Source: Marinobacter caseinilyticus (GTDB lineage Bacteria > Pseudomonadota > Gammaproteobacteria > Pseudomonadales > Oleiphilaceae). Taken from it: a stretch of DNA of 64,000 nucleotides. The DNA lies in NCBI RefSeq assembly GCF_011074955.1, contig NZ_WUQJ01000031.1, positions 186,001 through 250,000 of the forward strand, in the 5' to 3' direction. The notes under the pieces were generated by a model. The model worked only from the letters and a program-made list of their open reading frames with translations. It was not told the origin of the DNA and ran no database searches. The position numbers were made by a program, and so were the translations under genes. Below are positions 8,241-16,216 of the stretch, in pieces; within the stretch, counting starts at the first letter, position 1; every line of letters starts with the position of its first letter.

Positions 8241-10760
8241 TTAAGCCATTTCTTCCACGGTTTCTGTAGCTGCAGGCCGGCGTTGGCCGCGCTCCTCGAC
8301 CCAGTGCTGGACCGGATCCTTGCGCTCATCGTTGACGAATTCACGGAACCGCTTACGCTTCTCCGGGTCTTCGACGACAGTTTTCCATTCACACTGGTAG
8401 GTGCCGACGATGTCGCCTATATGGGCTTCCAGCTCTTCGCCCAGTCCCAGGCTGTCGTTGAGGATCACCTCTTTAAGGTAGGCCAGCCCACCCTCGAGGT
8501 TTTCAAGCCAGACACTGGTGCGTTGCAGACGATCGCCGGTGCGGACGTAGAACATCAGCACGCGGTCGATGGTGCGGATAAGTTCGTCGTCGTTCAGGTC
8601 GGTGGCGAACAGATCGGCGTGACGGGGGCGCATGCCGCCGTTGCCGCAGACGTACAGATTCCAGCCGTTCTCGGTGGCAATCACGCCGATGTCCTTACTT
8701 TGGGCTTCGGCGCACTCGCGGGTGCAGCCGGAGACCGCAAACTTGATCTTGTGGGGGGAGCGCAGGCCCTTGTAGCGATCCTCCAGGCGAATGGCCATGC
8801 CGACACTGTCCTGCACGCCATAGCGGCACCAGGTACTGCCGACACAGGATTTCACCGTGCGCAGGGACTTGCCGTAGGCGTGACCGGTTTCAAACCCTGC
8901 GGCGATAAGCCGCTCCCAGATTTCCGGCAGTTCGCTCAGGGTGGCGCCAAACAAGTCGACCCGCTGACCACCGGTGATCTTGGTGTAGAGGCCATAATCT
9001 TTGGCGACCTGGCCCAGCACGATCAGTTTGTCCGGGGTGATTTCGCCGCCGGGAATGCGTGGCACGATGGAGTAGGTGCCGTTCTTCTGCATATTGGCCA
9101 TGAAGGTGTCATTGGTGTCCTGCAACGGCACGTGATCGGTGGCCAGAATGTGTTCGTTCCAGCAGGTCGCCAGGATCGAGCCCACGGTGGGCTTGCAGAT
9201 GTCGCAGCCCCGGCCCTTACCGTGCTGTTCGATGAGCGTGTCGAAGGTGCGGATGCCATTGACCTTGACCAGATGAAACAACTCCTGGCGGCTGTACGGA
9301 AAGTGTTCGCACAGGTCTTTGCTGACTTCGACGCCGCGCTTTTCGAGCTCGTTGTCGACCACATTTTTCAGCAGCGCGGCGCAACCACCGCACCCGGTGC
9401 TGGCCTTGGTGCCGGACTTGATGCCGGCCAGATCGCTGCAGCCGGCGTCAATGGCACTGCAAATATCGCCCTTGGTAACGTTGTGGCAGGAGCAGATGGC
9501 GGCCGTGTCCGGCAGTGCGTCCGGACCGAGGGCCGGGGCGCCGCCCTCGCTCTCGGGCAGAATCAGGGTTTCCGGGTGGTCCGGCAATTTGATGCCATTC
9601 AGCGCGTACTGCAGCAACGTGTCGTACGGACCATTGTCGCCCACCAGTATGGCGCCGAGCAGGGTCTTGCCGTCGGCGCTGATCACCATACGACGGTAGT
9701 GCCCAGCGGCTTCGTCGTTGAAGCGAATATTGCGCGCACCGGGGGTCTGGCCATGGGCGTCGCCAATGGAGCCGACGTCCACGCCCAGCAGTTTCAATTT
9801 GGTGCTCATGTCAGCGCCGGTGAACGCGGCCTCGGCATCACCGTTGAGACAGGCCGCCAGGGTGCGGGCCATGGTGTAGCCCGGGGCGACCAGGCCGTAG
9901 ATCCTTTGTTCCCAGAGTGCGCATTCGCCAATGGCGTGGATGTGGGGGTCGGAGGTGGTGCATTGATTGTTCACCACAATGCCGCCGCGCTCGCCAATCA
10001 CCAACTCGGCCGACCGGGCCAGCGCGTCCTGGGGCCGGATGCCGGCGGAGAACACAATCAGGTCCGTCTCCAGATGGCTGTCGTCGTTGAAGTTCATGCG
10101 CAGACGGGCCTGCCCACCGGGCACAATGCTCTGGGTGGCCTTTTCGGTGTGCACCTGGACGCCCAGATCGACAATTTTCTGTTTCAGCACGGCGCCGCCG
10201 TCGCTGTCGAGTTGCACCGGCATCAGCCGTGGCGCAAATTCCACCACATGGGCCTCAAGCCCGAGACTCTTCAGCGCATTGGCCGCTTCCAGTCCCAGCA
10301 ACCCGCCGCCGACGACAACGCCGGTTTTGACCCCGTCGGCACTGGCCCGGATCGCATCCAGATCCGCCAGTGTCCGGTAGACCAGGCAGTGCGGCTGATC
10401 GTTGCCTTCGATGGGGGGCACAAACGGGTAAGAGCCGGTGGCCAGCACCAGCTCATCGTAGGGGTATTGACCCTGGGGTGTGGTGACCCGCTGGTGCTGG
10501 CGGTCAATGGCGGTGACTTGCTCATTCAGCCGCAGGTCAATGTGATTGTCGCGGTACCAGTCGGCGGTCCCCAGAGCCAGATCGGCGTGGGTCGCCTCGC
10601 CAAAGTACTCCGACAGATGCACGCGGTCATAGGCCAGTAACGGCTCTTCGCCGAAAACCGTGATGTGGTAATTCGCGGCGCCCGGGGTGTCGGCAAACTG
10701 CTCCAGGAAGTGGTGTCCGACCATGCCGTTGCCAATAACAATCAGGTTTTTCTTGCTCAT
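8241..10760 (-). CDS. nirB: assimilatory nitrite reductase large subunit NirB
   Basis: An 839-residue multidomain flavo-haem enzyme; six-electron reduction of nitrite to ammonium. Start chosen at ATG 10760 to give the usual MSKKNLIVIGNGMVG beginning; an ATG lies five codons upstream. The order is an FAD/NAD domain (GNGMVG; TGVVVGGGLLGLE), a BFD-like [2Fe-2S] domain (CSCHNVTKGDICSAI and TGCGGC), then ferredoxin-like and sirohaem/[4Fe-4S] domains with CVGSTWCRYG and SGCTRECAEAQ. All cluster ligands are present and the length is normal. Lies 55 bases after the NasC-like gene and shares its regulated leader. Confidence 0.96.
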   Translation of the reverse strand: MSKKNLIVIGNGMVGHHFLEQFADTPGAANYHITVFGEEPLLAYDRVHLSEYFGEATHADLALGTADWYRDNHIDLRLNEQVTAIDRQHQRVTTPQGQYPYDELVLATGSYPFVPPIEGNDQPHCLVYRTLADLDAIRASADGVKTGVVVGGGLLGLEAANALKSLGLEAHVVEFAPRLMPVQLDSDGGAVLKQKIVDLGVQVHTEKATQSIVPGGQARLRMNFNDDSHLETDLIVFSAGIRPQDALARSAELVIGERGGIVVNNQCTTSDPHIHAIGECALWEQRIYGLVAPGYTMARTLAACLNGDAEAAFTGADMSTKLKLLGVDVGSIGDAHGQTPGARNIRFNDEAAGHYRRMVISADGKTLLGAILVGDNGPYDTLLQYALNGIKLPDHPETLILPESEGGAPALGPDALPDTAAICSCHNVTKGDICSAIDAGCSDLAGIKSGTKASTGCGGCAALLKNVVDNELEKRGVEVSKDLCEHFPYSRQELFHLVKVNGIRTFDTLIEQHGKGRGCDICKPTVGSILATCWNEHILATDHVPLQDTNDTFMANMQKNGTYSIVPRIPGGEITPDKLIVLGQVAKDYGLYTKITGGQRVDLFGATLSELPEIWERLIAAGFETGHAYGKSLRTVKSCVGSTWCRYGVQDSVGMAIRLEDRYKGLRSPHKIKFAVSGCTRECAEAQSKDIGVIATENGWNLYVCGNGGMRPRHADLFATDLNDDELIRTIDRVLMFYVRTGDRLQRTSVWLENLEGGLAYLKEVILNDSLGLGEELEAHIGDIVGTYQCEWKTVVEDPEKRKRFREFVNDERKDPVQHWVEERGQRRPAATETVEEMA

Positions 10761-10815
10761 GGTGTTCACTCTCATCGTGTTCGGTAAAAGAAAAATTCGG
10801 TTGTGACTCGGTGCG

Positions 10816-12039
10816 TCAGGCCGGTGTCTCGCAATAGGCCGGACCAAAGGCCAGATTCGTCCGCCAGTCGGTGATATCGGTGCCCTGCTGGATATGCTCG
10901 GCGTACCAGGGCCCGTCACGGGTCTCGCCAAAAAGCACTGCGCCGGTCAGCCGCTGGTGGCGAATCAGTAGCCGGCAATAGCGATTGCTGCTGTAGTCTT
11001 GCCAGACCACCGATTCGGTGGCGTCGTCCGGGCGGGTCTGGCCGCAGGAATAAATCGGAATGCCGCTGATCTTGAGTCGCGTCGGTACGATGGCCGGGAT
11101 GTAGGTTGCATCCAGTAGCGAACCGCTGAGCACCTGGGCCAGAACGTTGGCTTGCTGGTAGCCGGGGTCCACCAGGCCAAAGGTCTGGTCATCGACCTGG
11201 CAGCACTCGCCGAGTGCGTAAATGCTGGGGTCGCTGGTCTGCAACCGATGATCGACGCAGATGGCGCGGTCGCAAGCCAGCCCGGCAGCCTGGGCCAATT
11301 CGGTGTTCGGGGTAATGCCGGCGGCGACGACCACCAGGTCGGTGCTGATCAGGGTTTCGTCCGTCAGTTGCACGGCGCGCACCCGCTGGCTGCCCAACAG
11401 CGCCCTGGGGGCGGTGTCGGTTTGTATGGTCAGGCCCCGCGCACTGAGAATCTCCTTCAGCAGGGCGCCGCCGACGGTATCGAGCTGCCGGTTCAGTAAA
11501 TGCGAGCTCCGGTGCAGCAGGGTAACGGCCATGCCCCGATGGCGCAGGCCTTCGGCCGCTTCCAGACCCAGGAACCCGCCGCCGATGACAACGGCGCGGC
11601 GGTTGCGTTGACTGATGTCGATCAGCTTTTGGGTGTCCCGCAGGTCACGGAAACCCACCACTCCGTCCAGGTCTTCGCCGTCCAGACCCAGACGGGCCGA
11701 GCGTGAACCGGTGGCCAGCACCAGGTGATCATAGGCTTCGGTATGGCCTTGTTCGGTGTGGACCTGTCTGGTGTTTGGGTCAACGCGAACGACCGGGTCA
11801 CCCTGTCGCAGCAGAATGCCGTGCTTCAGGAACCAGGCCGCCGGTTTGAGTGTCAGGCTGTCGGGGTCGGCATCGCCGGCGAGCCAGGCAGAAAGCTGGA
11901 TACGGTTGTAGGCGACGGCCGGTTCGCCGCTCAGGACCACAATGCGGCTGTACGGTCGCACGGTTTGCTCCGACAGACGCTCCAGCAAACGCTGGGCGAC
12001 CATTCCGTGCCCGATTATCACCAACGTGTGTGTAGCCAT
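10816..12039 (-). CDS. NasC-like FAD/NADH reductase of nitrate assimilation
   Basis: A 407-residue pyridine nucleotide-disulfide oxidoreductase closely resembling the N-terminal half of NirB. FAD site VIIGHGMVAQRLLERL; NAD site RRAVVIGGGFLGLEAAEGL; second FAD contact STDLVVVAAGITPNTEL. Start ATG 12039 follows GGAG; the frame extends upstream only through the leader terminator. Klebsiella NasC feeds NADH electrons to the nitrate reductase NasA and also carries iron-sulfur centres; here no cysteine cluster is visible, whereas NasA has a C-terminal BFD-type domain that could supply the relay. Electron donation to NasA is inferred from position and family. Confidence 0.82.
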   Translation of the reverse strand: MATHTLVIIGHGMVAQRLLERLSEQTVRPYSRIVVLSGEPAVAYNRIQLSAWLAGDADPDSLTLKPAAWFLKHGILLRQGDPVVRVDPNTRQVHTEQGHTEAYDHLVLATGSRSARLGLDGEDLDGVVGFRDLRDTQKLIDISQRNRRAVVIGGGFLGLEAAEGLRHRGMAVTLLHRSSHLLNRQLDTVGGALLKEILSARGLTIQTDTAPRALLGSQRVRAVQLTDETLISTDLVVVAAGITPNTELAQAAGLACDRAICVDHRLQTSDPSIYALGECCQVDDQTFGLVDPGYQQANVLAQVLSGSLLDATYIPAIVPTRLKISGIPIYSCGQTRPDDATESVVWQDYSSNRYCRLLIRHQRLTGAVLFGETRDGPWYAEHIQQGTDITDWRTNLAFGPAYCETPA

Positions 12040-12053
12040 AGCGCTGCTCCAAC

Positions 12054-12147
12054 AAAAAAAGCCGGAGCATCTCATCCCGTTAGGGAATCGATGGTCCGGC
12101 GCCAATGCCAATAACGATTTTCAGGTGGTCCGGTCATCCATGACCGG
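12054..12147 (-). promoter_or_regulatory. ANTAR-type (NasR/NasT) antitermination leader of nasC-nirBD
   Basis: Reading on the minus strand: hairpin P1 (12147-12130) has stem CCGGUC/GACCGG and hexaloop AUGGAU. Hairpin P2 (12111-12096) has stem UUGGC/GCCGG and hexaloop AUUGGC. Both loops have A at position 1 and G at position 4, the pattern described for ANTAR-protein RNA targets. The 3' arm of P2 overlaps the 5' arm (GCCGGA, 12100-12095) of an intrinsic terminator that pairs with UCCGGC and ends in seven U at 12060-12054, just before the ribosome site. P2 and terminator are therefore mutually exclusive. Function is inferred. Confidence 0.78.
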
Positions 12148-12186
12148 GACTTTCTTCCGTGCCCACTTTGCTTCTAACGAATACTC

Positions 12187-12203
12187 TGCGATAACCGTGC
12201 CAA
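12187..12203 (-). promoter_or_regulatory. sigma-54 promoter of nasC-nirBD
   Basis: TTGGCACG-GTTA-TCGCA on the minus strand fits TGGCACG-N4-TTGCA with one mismatch and exact GG-N10-GC spacing. A start near 12177 would give a leader of about 140 bases containing the whole antitermination structure. Confidence 0.75.
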
Positions 12204-12311
12204 GCTAATATTTCAATATAAAACATATAGTTAGATTTTGTCAGTGTGCTCGGCCCATCGGATGCATGCCCTGCTCTGGTTCGACGCCGGAGCATTTTGC
12301 ACCCGGATGGG

Positions 12312-13241
12312 TCAGGCGATGGCGCGCTCCCGTGCCTGCGCGTCATGGCTGCTGGTGGCAGCCGTATCCGCCGCCTTGGTCGGTGGCTGGTCAGTGTCGG
12401 AGACGGTGGCAGATGGCGCCGGTGATGGCGCGCCGGTTGCGGGCTTGTCTTTGCTCGGAAACGTCTGCTTTTCATACAGGAAGGACAGCACGGCCTGACG
12501 ACAGCGGACGTAATCGGGGTTGTTGGCCAAGGTGACCCGGTTCCGTGGGCGTGGCAGATCAATCACCAGCTCCTCTCCGATGGTGGCCGCAGGGCCATTG
12601 GTCATCATGATGATGCGATCTGACAGCAACACCGCCTCGTCTACATCGTGGGTAATCATGATGACGGTGCTGTTCAGGTCCTGCTGGATGTCCATCAGTG
12701 CGTCCTGCAAATGGGCGCGGGTCAGGGCGTCGAGGGCCCCGAACGGTTCGTCCATCAGCAAAACACTGGGTTTCATGGCCAGTGCCCGTGCGATCCCCAC
12801 GCGTTGGGCCATCCCGCCGGAAATTTCCCCCGGCCGTTTATTCGCCGCGTGCCCCATGTTGACCAGTTCCAGGTTGTGCATGATCCATTCACGACGCTCC
12901 TTGCGGCTCATGGTCTTGCGGAATACCTGCTGAACCGCCAGCTGGACATTTTCATACACTGTAAGCCACGGCATCAGGGCGTGATTCTGGAACACCACGG
13001 CCCGCTCGGGGCCGGGGGTATTGACCTCGTGTCCATCCAGTACACAGCCGCCACGGGTGGATTGCAGCAACCCGGCCACGATGTTCAGGACCGTCGACTT
13101 GCCGCAACCGGAGTGACCGATCAGGGAGACGAATTCACCCTCGGCAATTTTCAGGTCAATATTCTCCAACGCCACAAAGGGTCCGTCCGGCGTGTCAAAA
13201 GACATATTCACGCCGGTTAACTCGAGATGGGATTTACTCAT
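12312..13241 (-). CDS. nrtD: nitrate ABC transporter, ATP-binding subunit
   Basis: A 309-residue ATPase that drives nitrate import with the preceding permease. Walker A GHSGCGKST, Q-loop QNHALMPWLTV, signature [14 protein letters not shown], Walker B LLMDEPFGALD and switch His in MITHDVDEA are intact. It belongs to the nitrate/taurine/sulfonate group (NrtD/SsuB/TauB), and the neighbours decide for nitrate. The last 60 residues form a Pro/Ala/Thr-rich tail not usual for the family. Starts 10 bases after nrtB stops. Between it and the NasC-like gene lies the regulated leader. Confidence 0.92.
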   Translation of the reverse strand: MSKSHLELTGVNMSFDTPDGPFVALENIDLKIAEGEFVSLIGHSGCGKSTVLNIVAGLLQSTRGGCVLDGHEVNTPGPERAVVFQNHALMPWLTVYENVQLAVQQVFRKTMSRKERREWIMHNLELVNMGHAANKRPGEISGGMAQRVGIARALAMKPSVLLMDEPFGALDALTRAHLQDALMDIQQDLNSTVIMITHDVDEAVLLSDRIIMMTNGPAATIGEELVIDLPRPRNRVTLANNPDYVRCRQAVLSFLYEKQTFPSKDKPATGAPSPAPSATVSDTDQPPTKAADTAATSSHDAQARERAIA

Positions 13242-13251
13242 GCTGCTCTCC

Positions 13252-14253
13252 TCATTCGTTCCACGCGACTTTCTTCTGGATCAACAACATGATCCGGTCG
13301 AGCACAAAGCCAATAAAGCCGATGGCCAGTACCGCCACCATGATTCGGCTCAGGGATTGGCTGCTGCCGTTCTGGAATTCATCCCAGACAAATTTTCCCA
13401 GGCCCGGGTTCTGGGCCAGCATTTCCGCTGCGATCAGCACCATCCAGGCAATGCCCAGTGATACCCGCAAACCGGTGAAAATCATCGGAATGGCGGACGG
13501 CAGCACCACTTTGAAGACGTGAGTCCAGAACGACAGCCGCAGCACCTTGGATACATTCAGCAGGTCGGGATCGACCGCCGCCACGCCCACACTGGTGTTG
13601 ATCAGCGTCGGCCACAGGCTGCACAGGGTGACGGTGATCATCGAAGTGATGAAGGCTTTCTCAAACATCGGGTCGGCACTGACGTACGTCGCCGACACCA
13701 CCATGGTCACCAGCGGCAACCAGGCCAGCGGTGATACCGGTTTGAAGATCTGGATCAGCGGGTTTACCGCAGCCGCGAAGTAGCGGTTGAGCCCGATCAG
13801 AATGCCAATCGGCACCGCAATGAGACTGGCCAGGAAAAATCCCGACAGCACCGTCAACAGACTGGTGCCGATCTGGCTGAAGAAGGTCGGGGCACCGGGG
13901 TAGTCCCGAATCCGCACTTCGGCGTCGGGGTTGTCGGCCAGAATCCCGGCATTGCGGTTTTCCTGCATCGTAATAAAGCGCTCGGCCCGCTCCTGCTCTG
14001 ACTGGTGCTCCTGCCAGAGCTGGCCGGCCTGTTCAAAAACGTCCGCCGGCGCCGGGAAAGTGCCCAGGGACGTATTCACCTGGGGCGCCATGACGTGCCA
14101 GAACGCCACAAACAGGGCCAGACCAATGGTCGGCAGCAGCAGCGCTTGGGCTCTGTCGCCCAGAGCCCGGGCCGAAAACGTTTCGGCCAGCACCCGAAGG
14201 GCGGACTGTGAGGCGGACACCTTGTCGGATGGTGTGTTCGTCAGCGTTGTCAT
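13252..14253 (-). CDS. nrtB: nitrate ABC transporter, permease subunit
   Basis: A 333-residue inner-membrane permease. Start ATG 14253 is preceded by AGGAGATATGCA; the upstream frame has no ribosome site. The first hydrophobic segment lies near residue 50 (LLPTIGLALFVAFWHV), followed by a long hydrophilic stretch around residues 75-130, and then the BPD-type transmembrane domain with VSPLAWLPLVTMV and the cytoplasmic EAA-like loop. The long loop after the first helix is typical of NtrB/NrtB proteins. Lies between nrtA and nrtD with short spacers (25 and 10 bases). Confidence 0.92.
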   Translation of the reverse strand: MTTLTNTPSDKVSASQSALRVLAETFSARALGDRAQALLLPTIGLALFVAFWHVMAPQVNTSLGTFPAPADVFEQAGQLWQEHQSEQERAERFITMQENRNAGILADNPDAEVRIRDYPGAPTFFSQIGTSLLTVLSGFFLASLIAVPIGILIGLNRYFAAAVNPLIQIFKPVSPLAWLPLVTMVVSATYVSADPMFEKAFITSMITVTLCSLWPTLINTSVGVAAVDPDLLNVSKVLRLSFWTHVFKVVLPSAIPMIFTGLRVSLGIAWMVLIAAEMLAQNPGLGKFVWDEFQNGSSQSLSRIMVAVLAIGFIGFVLDRIMLLIQKKVAWNE

Positions 14254-14278
14254 TGCATATCTCCTGACAGTATCGGGA

Positions 14279-15637
14279 TCAAGGGGTCTGCTGACCTTTG
14301 AGCCCAATGTCAAAACTGTCGATGTAGGCATTGGGTGTTGCCGGTGTAAACGGCACGCCGTCGATCAATTTGCCTTGTTGTGGGCGGGCAAAATTGTCGT
14401 TGGCCATGTCCGGGAAATCGCTGGCCGCTAACAGGCCATCGTCAATCAGCGACTGGGCCGCCTGCTCATAGATATCCGCGCGGTAAACCTGGGCCGCGGT
14501 CTTCATGTACCAGTCATCGCTCTTGGCTTCCGCGATCTGGCCCCAGCGACGCATTTGCGTCAGGTACCAGATGGCGTCCGATGGGTATGGGTAGGTGGCG
14601 TAGTAGCGGAAAAAGACGTTGAAATCGGGAACCGACCGGACATCGCCTTTTTCATACTCGAAGGTACCGGTCATGGAATTGGCAATGACTTTTTCGTCCG
14701 CACCGACATAGTTGGAGCGTGCAAGAATTTTGACCGCTTCTTCCCGATTGGCGTTGTCGTTCTCATCCAGCCAGTGGGCGGCCCGAATCAGCGCACGCAG
14801 CATGCGCAAGTGGGTGTTGGGGTTTTGCTTGGCCCAGCCCTCTGACACACCAAACACTTTTTCCGGGTTGTTGGGCCAGATTTCGTAATCGGTAATCACC
14901 GGCACGCCAATGCCCTGAAATACAGCTTGCTGGTTCCATGGCTCGCCGACGCAATAGCCCTGGATGGTACCCGCTTCAAGCGTTGCCGGCATCTGTGGCG
15001 GTGGTGTCACTGACAAATGAACATCGGCCTTCAGGGTGCCACTGGTATCGCCGGTCTGGGGCGAATAAAAGCCGGGGTTCAGGCCACCGGCCGCGAGCCA
15101 GTACCGCAATTCATAGTTGTGGGTGGAGACCGGAAAGACCATGCCCATGCGAAAGCGCTCGCTTTTGTCCTTATACGCCTCAACGACCGGCTTGAGGGAG
15201 GCGGCGCTGATCGGGTGTTCCGGTAGCCCGTTGGCCTGCATCGGCAGGCTTTCTTTCATGCCCTCCCAGACTGCGTTCGACACGGTGATGCCGTTGCCGT
15301 TGAGGTCCATGCTGAACGCCGTGATGATGTTGGCCTTGGTGCCATAGCCAATGGTGGCGCCTAGCGGCTGACCTGCAAGCATATGGGCGCCGTCGAGTTC
15401 ACCGGTGATGACCCGGTCCAGCAAAACTTTCCAGTTGGCCTGGGCTTCAAGCTCAACAAATAGTCCTTCATCCAGGAAAAACCCCTGCTCCCAGGCAATG
15501 GCCAATGGTGCCATGTCGGTCAGTTTAATAAAGCCAAGTTTCAAGTCCGGCTTTTCGGCCGGTCCGATGTCTGCCGAGGCCAGTGTGTTGAGGCCGGTTA
15601 AAAGCAGCAGTGCGACTGCGAACTGTCGAAGTTTCAT
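14279..15637 (-). CDS. nrtA: nitrate-binding ABC transporter protein
   Basis: A 452-residue periplasmic nitrate-binding protein. Start ATG 15637, with AGGGAGAACAGG before it, gives a signal peptide [16 protein letters not shown] ending near LASA-DIG. Mature sequence [20 protein letters not shown] is the classic NrtA/NasF opening, and [33 protein letters not shown] and [16 protein letters not shown] segments follow. No lipobox is visible, so it should be free in the periplasm. First gene of nrtABD, behind a sigma-54 promoter and an attenuator leader. Confidence 0.94.
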   Translation of the reverse strand: MKLRQFAVALLLLTGLNTLASADIGPAEKPDLKLGFIKLTDMAPLAIAWEQGFFLDEGLFVELEAQANWKVLLDRVITGELDGAHMLAGQPLGATIGYGTKANIITAFSMDLNGNGITVSNAVWEGMKESLPMQANGLPEHPISAASLKPVVEAYKDKSERFRMGMVFPVSTHNYELRYWLAAGGLNPGFYSPQTGDTSGTLKADVHLSVTPPPQMPATLEAGTIQGYCVGEPWNQQAVFQGIGVPVITDYEIWPNNPEKVFGVSEGWAKQNPNTHLRMLRALIRAAHWLDENDNANREEAVKILARSNYVGADEKVIANSMTGTFEYEKGDVRSVPDFNVFFRYYATYPYPSDAIWYLTQMRRWGQIAEAKSDDWYMKTAAQVYRADIYEQAAQSLIDDGLLAASDFPDMANDNFARPQQGKLIDGVPFTPATPNAYIDSFDIGLKGQQTP

Positions 15638-15666
15638 CCTGTTCTCCCTGGGGTGGTGTACCCGCC

Positions 15667-15732
15667 AAAAAAAACGCCCACTCCCCATCAGAGGGGAGCA
15701 GGCGCCAATGCCTGCAGATCGCTTTGATCTGC
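15667..15732 (-). promoter_or_regulatory. attenuator leader of nrtABD, ANTAR-like
   Basis: On the minus strand: a first hairpin (15732-15714, 7-bp stem GCAGAUC/GAUCUGC, five-base loop AAAGC), then a second (15715-15698, stem GCAGGC/GCCUGC, hexaloop AUUGGC). An intrinsic terminator follows (15704-15675, 12-bp stem with two G-U pairs, loop UCUGAU, then eight U). The 5' arm of the terminator overlaps the 3' arm of the second hairpin, so only one can form. The AUUGGC loop is identical to that of the nasC-nirBD leader. The first loop is one base short of the hexaloop rule, which lowers certainty. Confidence 0.7.
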
Positions 15733-15803
15733 GTATGTGGTTTCAGGGTATTGGGGTTGGTCCCCGGCAACGCCCTAAAAAAGTAATCGTCGTGTCAAAG
15801 CTA

Positions 15804-15821
15804 ATGCATGCGCTGTGCCAA
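15804..15821 (-). promoter_or_regulatory. sigma-54 promoter of nrtABD
   Basis: TTGGCAC-AGCGC-ATGCAT on the minus strand matches TGGCAC-N5-TTGCA with one mismatch and the exact GG-N10-GC spacing. A start near 15795 gives a leader of about 160 bases. About 100 bases further up, TGCACCAACTGTGGGC (15915-15930) weakly resembles an NtrC site. Confidence 0.78.
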
Positions 15822-16014
15822 AAATAAAAAATCATAAAAAACAGGGGCATAAAGAAAGGGACGAATGGGGCCCCCCGGTTTCTTGAACTGTAATCGCCCA
15901 CACTTAAGGCATGCTGCACCAACTGTGGGCGGAAATGCCTGAGTGGTGGCCAAGAGAGGCCGGTCGATCTGATATTTATTGTTGTATAACAGTCAGATAA
16001 CCGCGCTAAGCGGG

Positions 16015-16031
16015 TTGGCCTCTAAATTGCT
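16015..16031 (+). promoter_or_regulatory. sigma-54 promoter of nasA
   Basis: TTGGC-CTCTAAA-TTGCT has exact GG-N10-GC spacing (GG 16017-16018, GC 16029-16030) and both conserved cores. It is weaker than the other two because the CAC after GG is CCT. Transcription from about 16042 would give a 175-base leader. Two copies of TATAA[CA]AGTCAGAT flank it (15985-15999 and 16033-16047). Confidence 0.65.
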
Positions 16032-16043
16032 ATATAAAAGTCA

Positions 16044-16143
16044 GATTGAGTAGACAATCGTTAAGGCAACAGTGCCCGACTGGGTTTTCCGAGAGATTTG
16101 GTTTCGATTGAGACCGCTCCGGTAAACCCGTCGGGCTTTTTTG
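16044..16143 (+). promoter_or_regulatory. attenuator leader of nasA
   Basis: Two small hairpins, GATTG-AGTAGA-CAATC (16044-16059) and GGC-AACAGT-GCC (16065-16076), precede a strong intrinsic terminator. The latter pairs GCCCGAC (16074-16080) and GGGTTT (16082-16087) with AAACCC and GTCGGGC (16124-16136) and ends in six T. The 3' arm of the second hairpin overlaps the terminator's 5' arm, as in the other two nitrogen leaders. Both loops are hexanucleotides starting with A, but position 4 is A, not G, so the ANTAR match is incomplete. The terminator itself is clear. Confidence 0.6.
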
Positions 16144-16216
16144 TTTTGGGCCAACCGACCGCGCCCGGATCGCCTGCGAATGTTAAGCAACGGCTTTATG
16201 AAGAAGAGGAGCGTTT

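Noticed and set aside
8283-10640. 785-codon open frame on the plus strand opposite nirB
   Set aside because: Shadow of nirB: the minus frame carries every NirB motif, and the plus frame gives Gly/Ala/His-rich sequence without a domain, caused by high GC.
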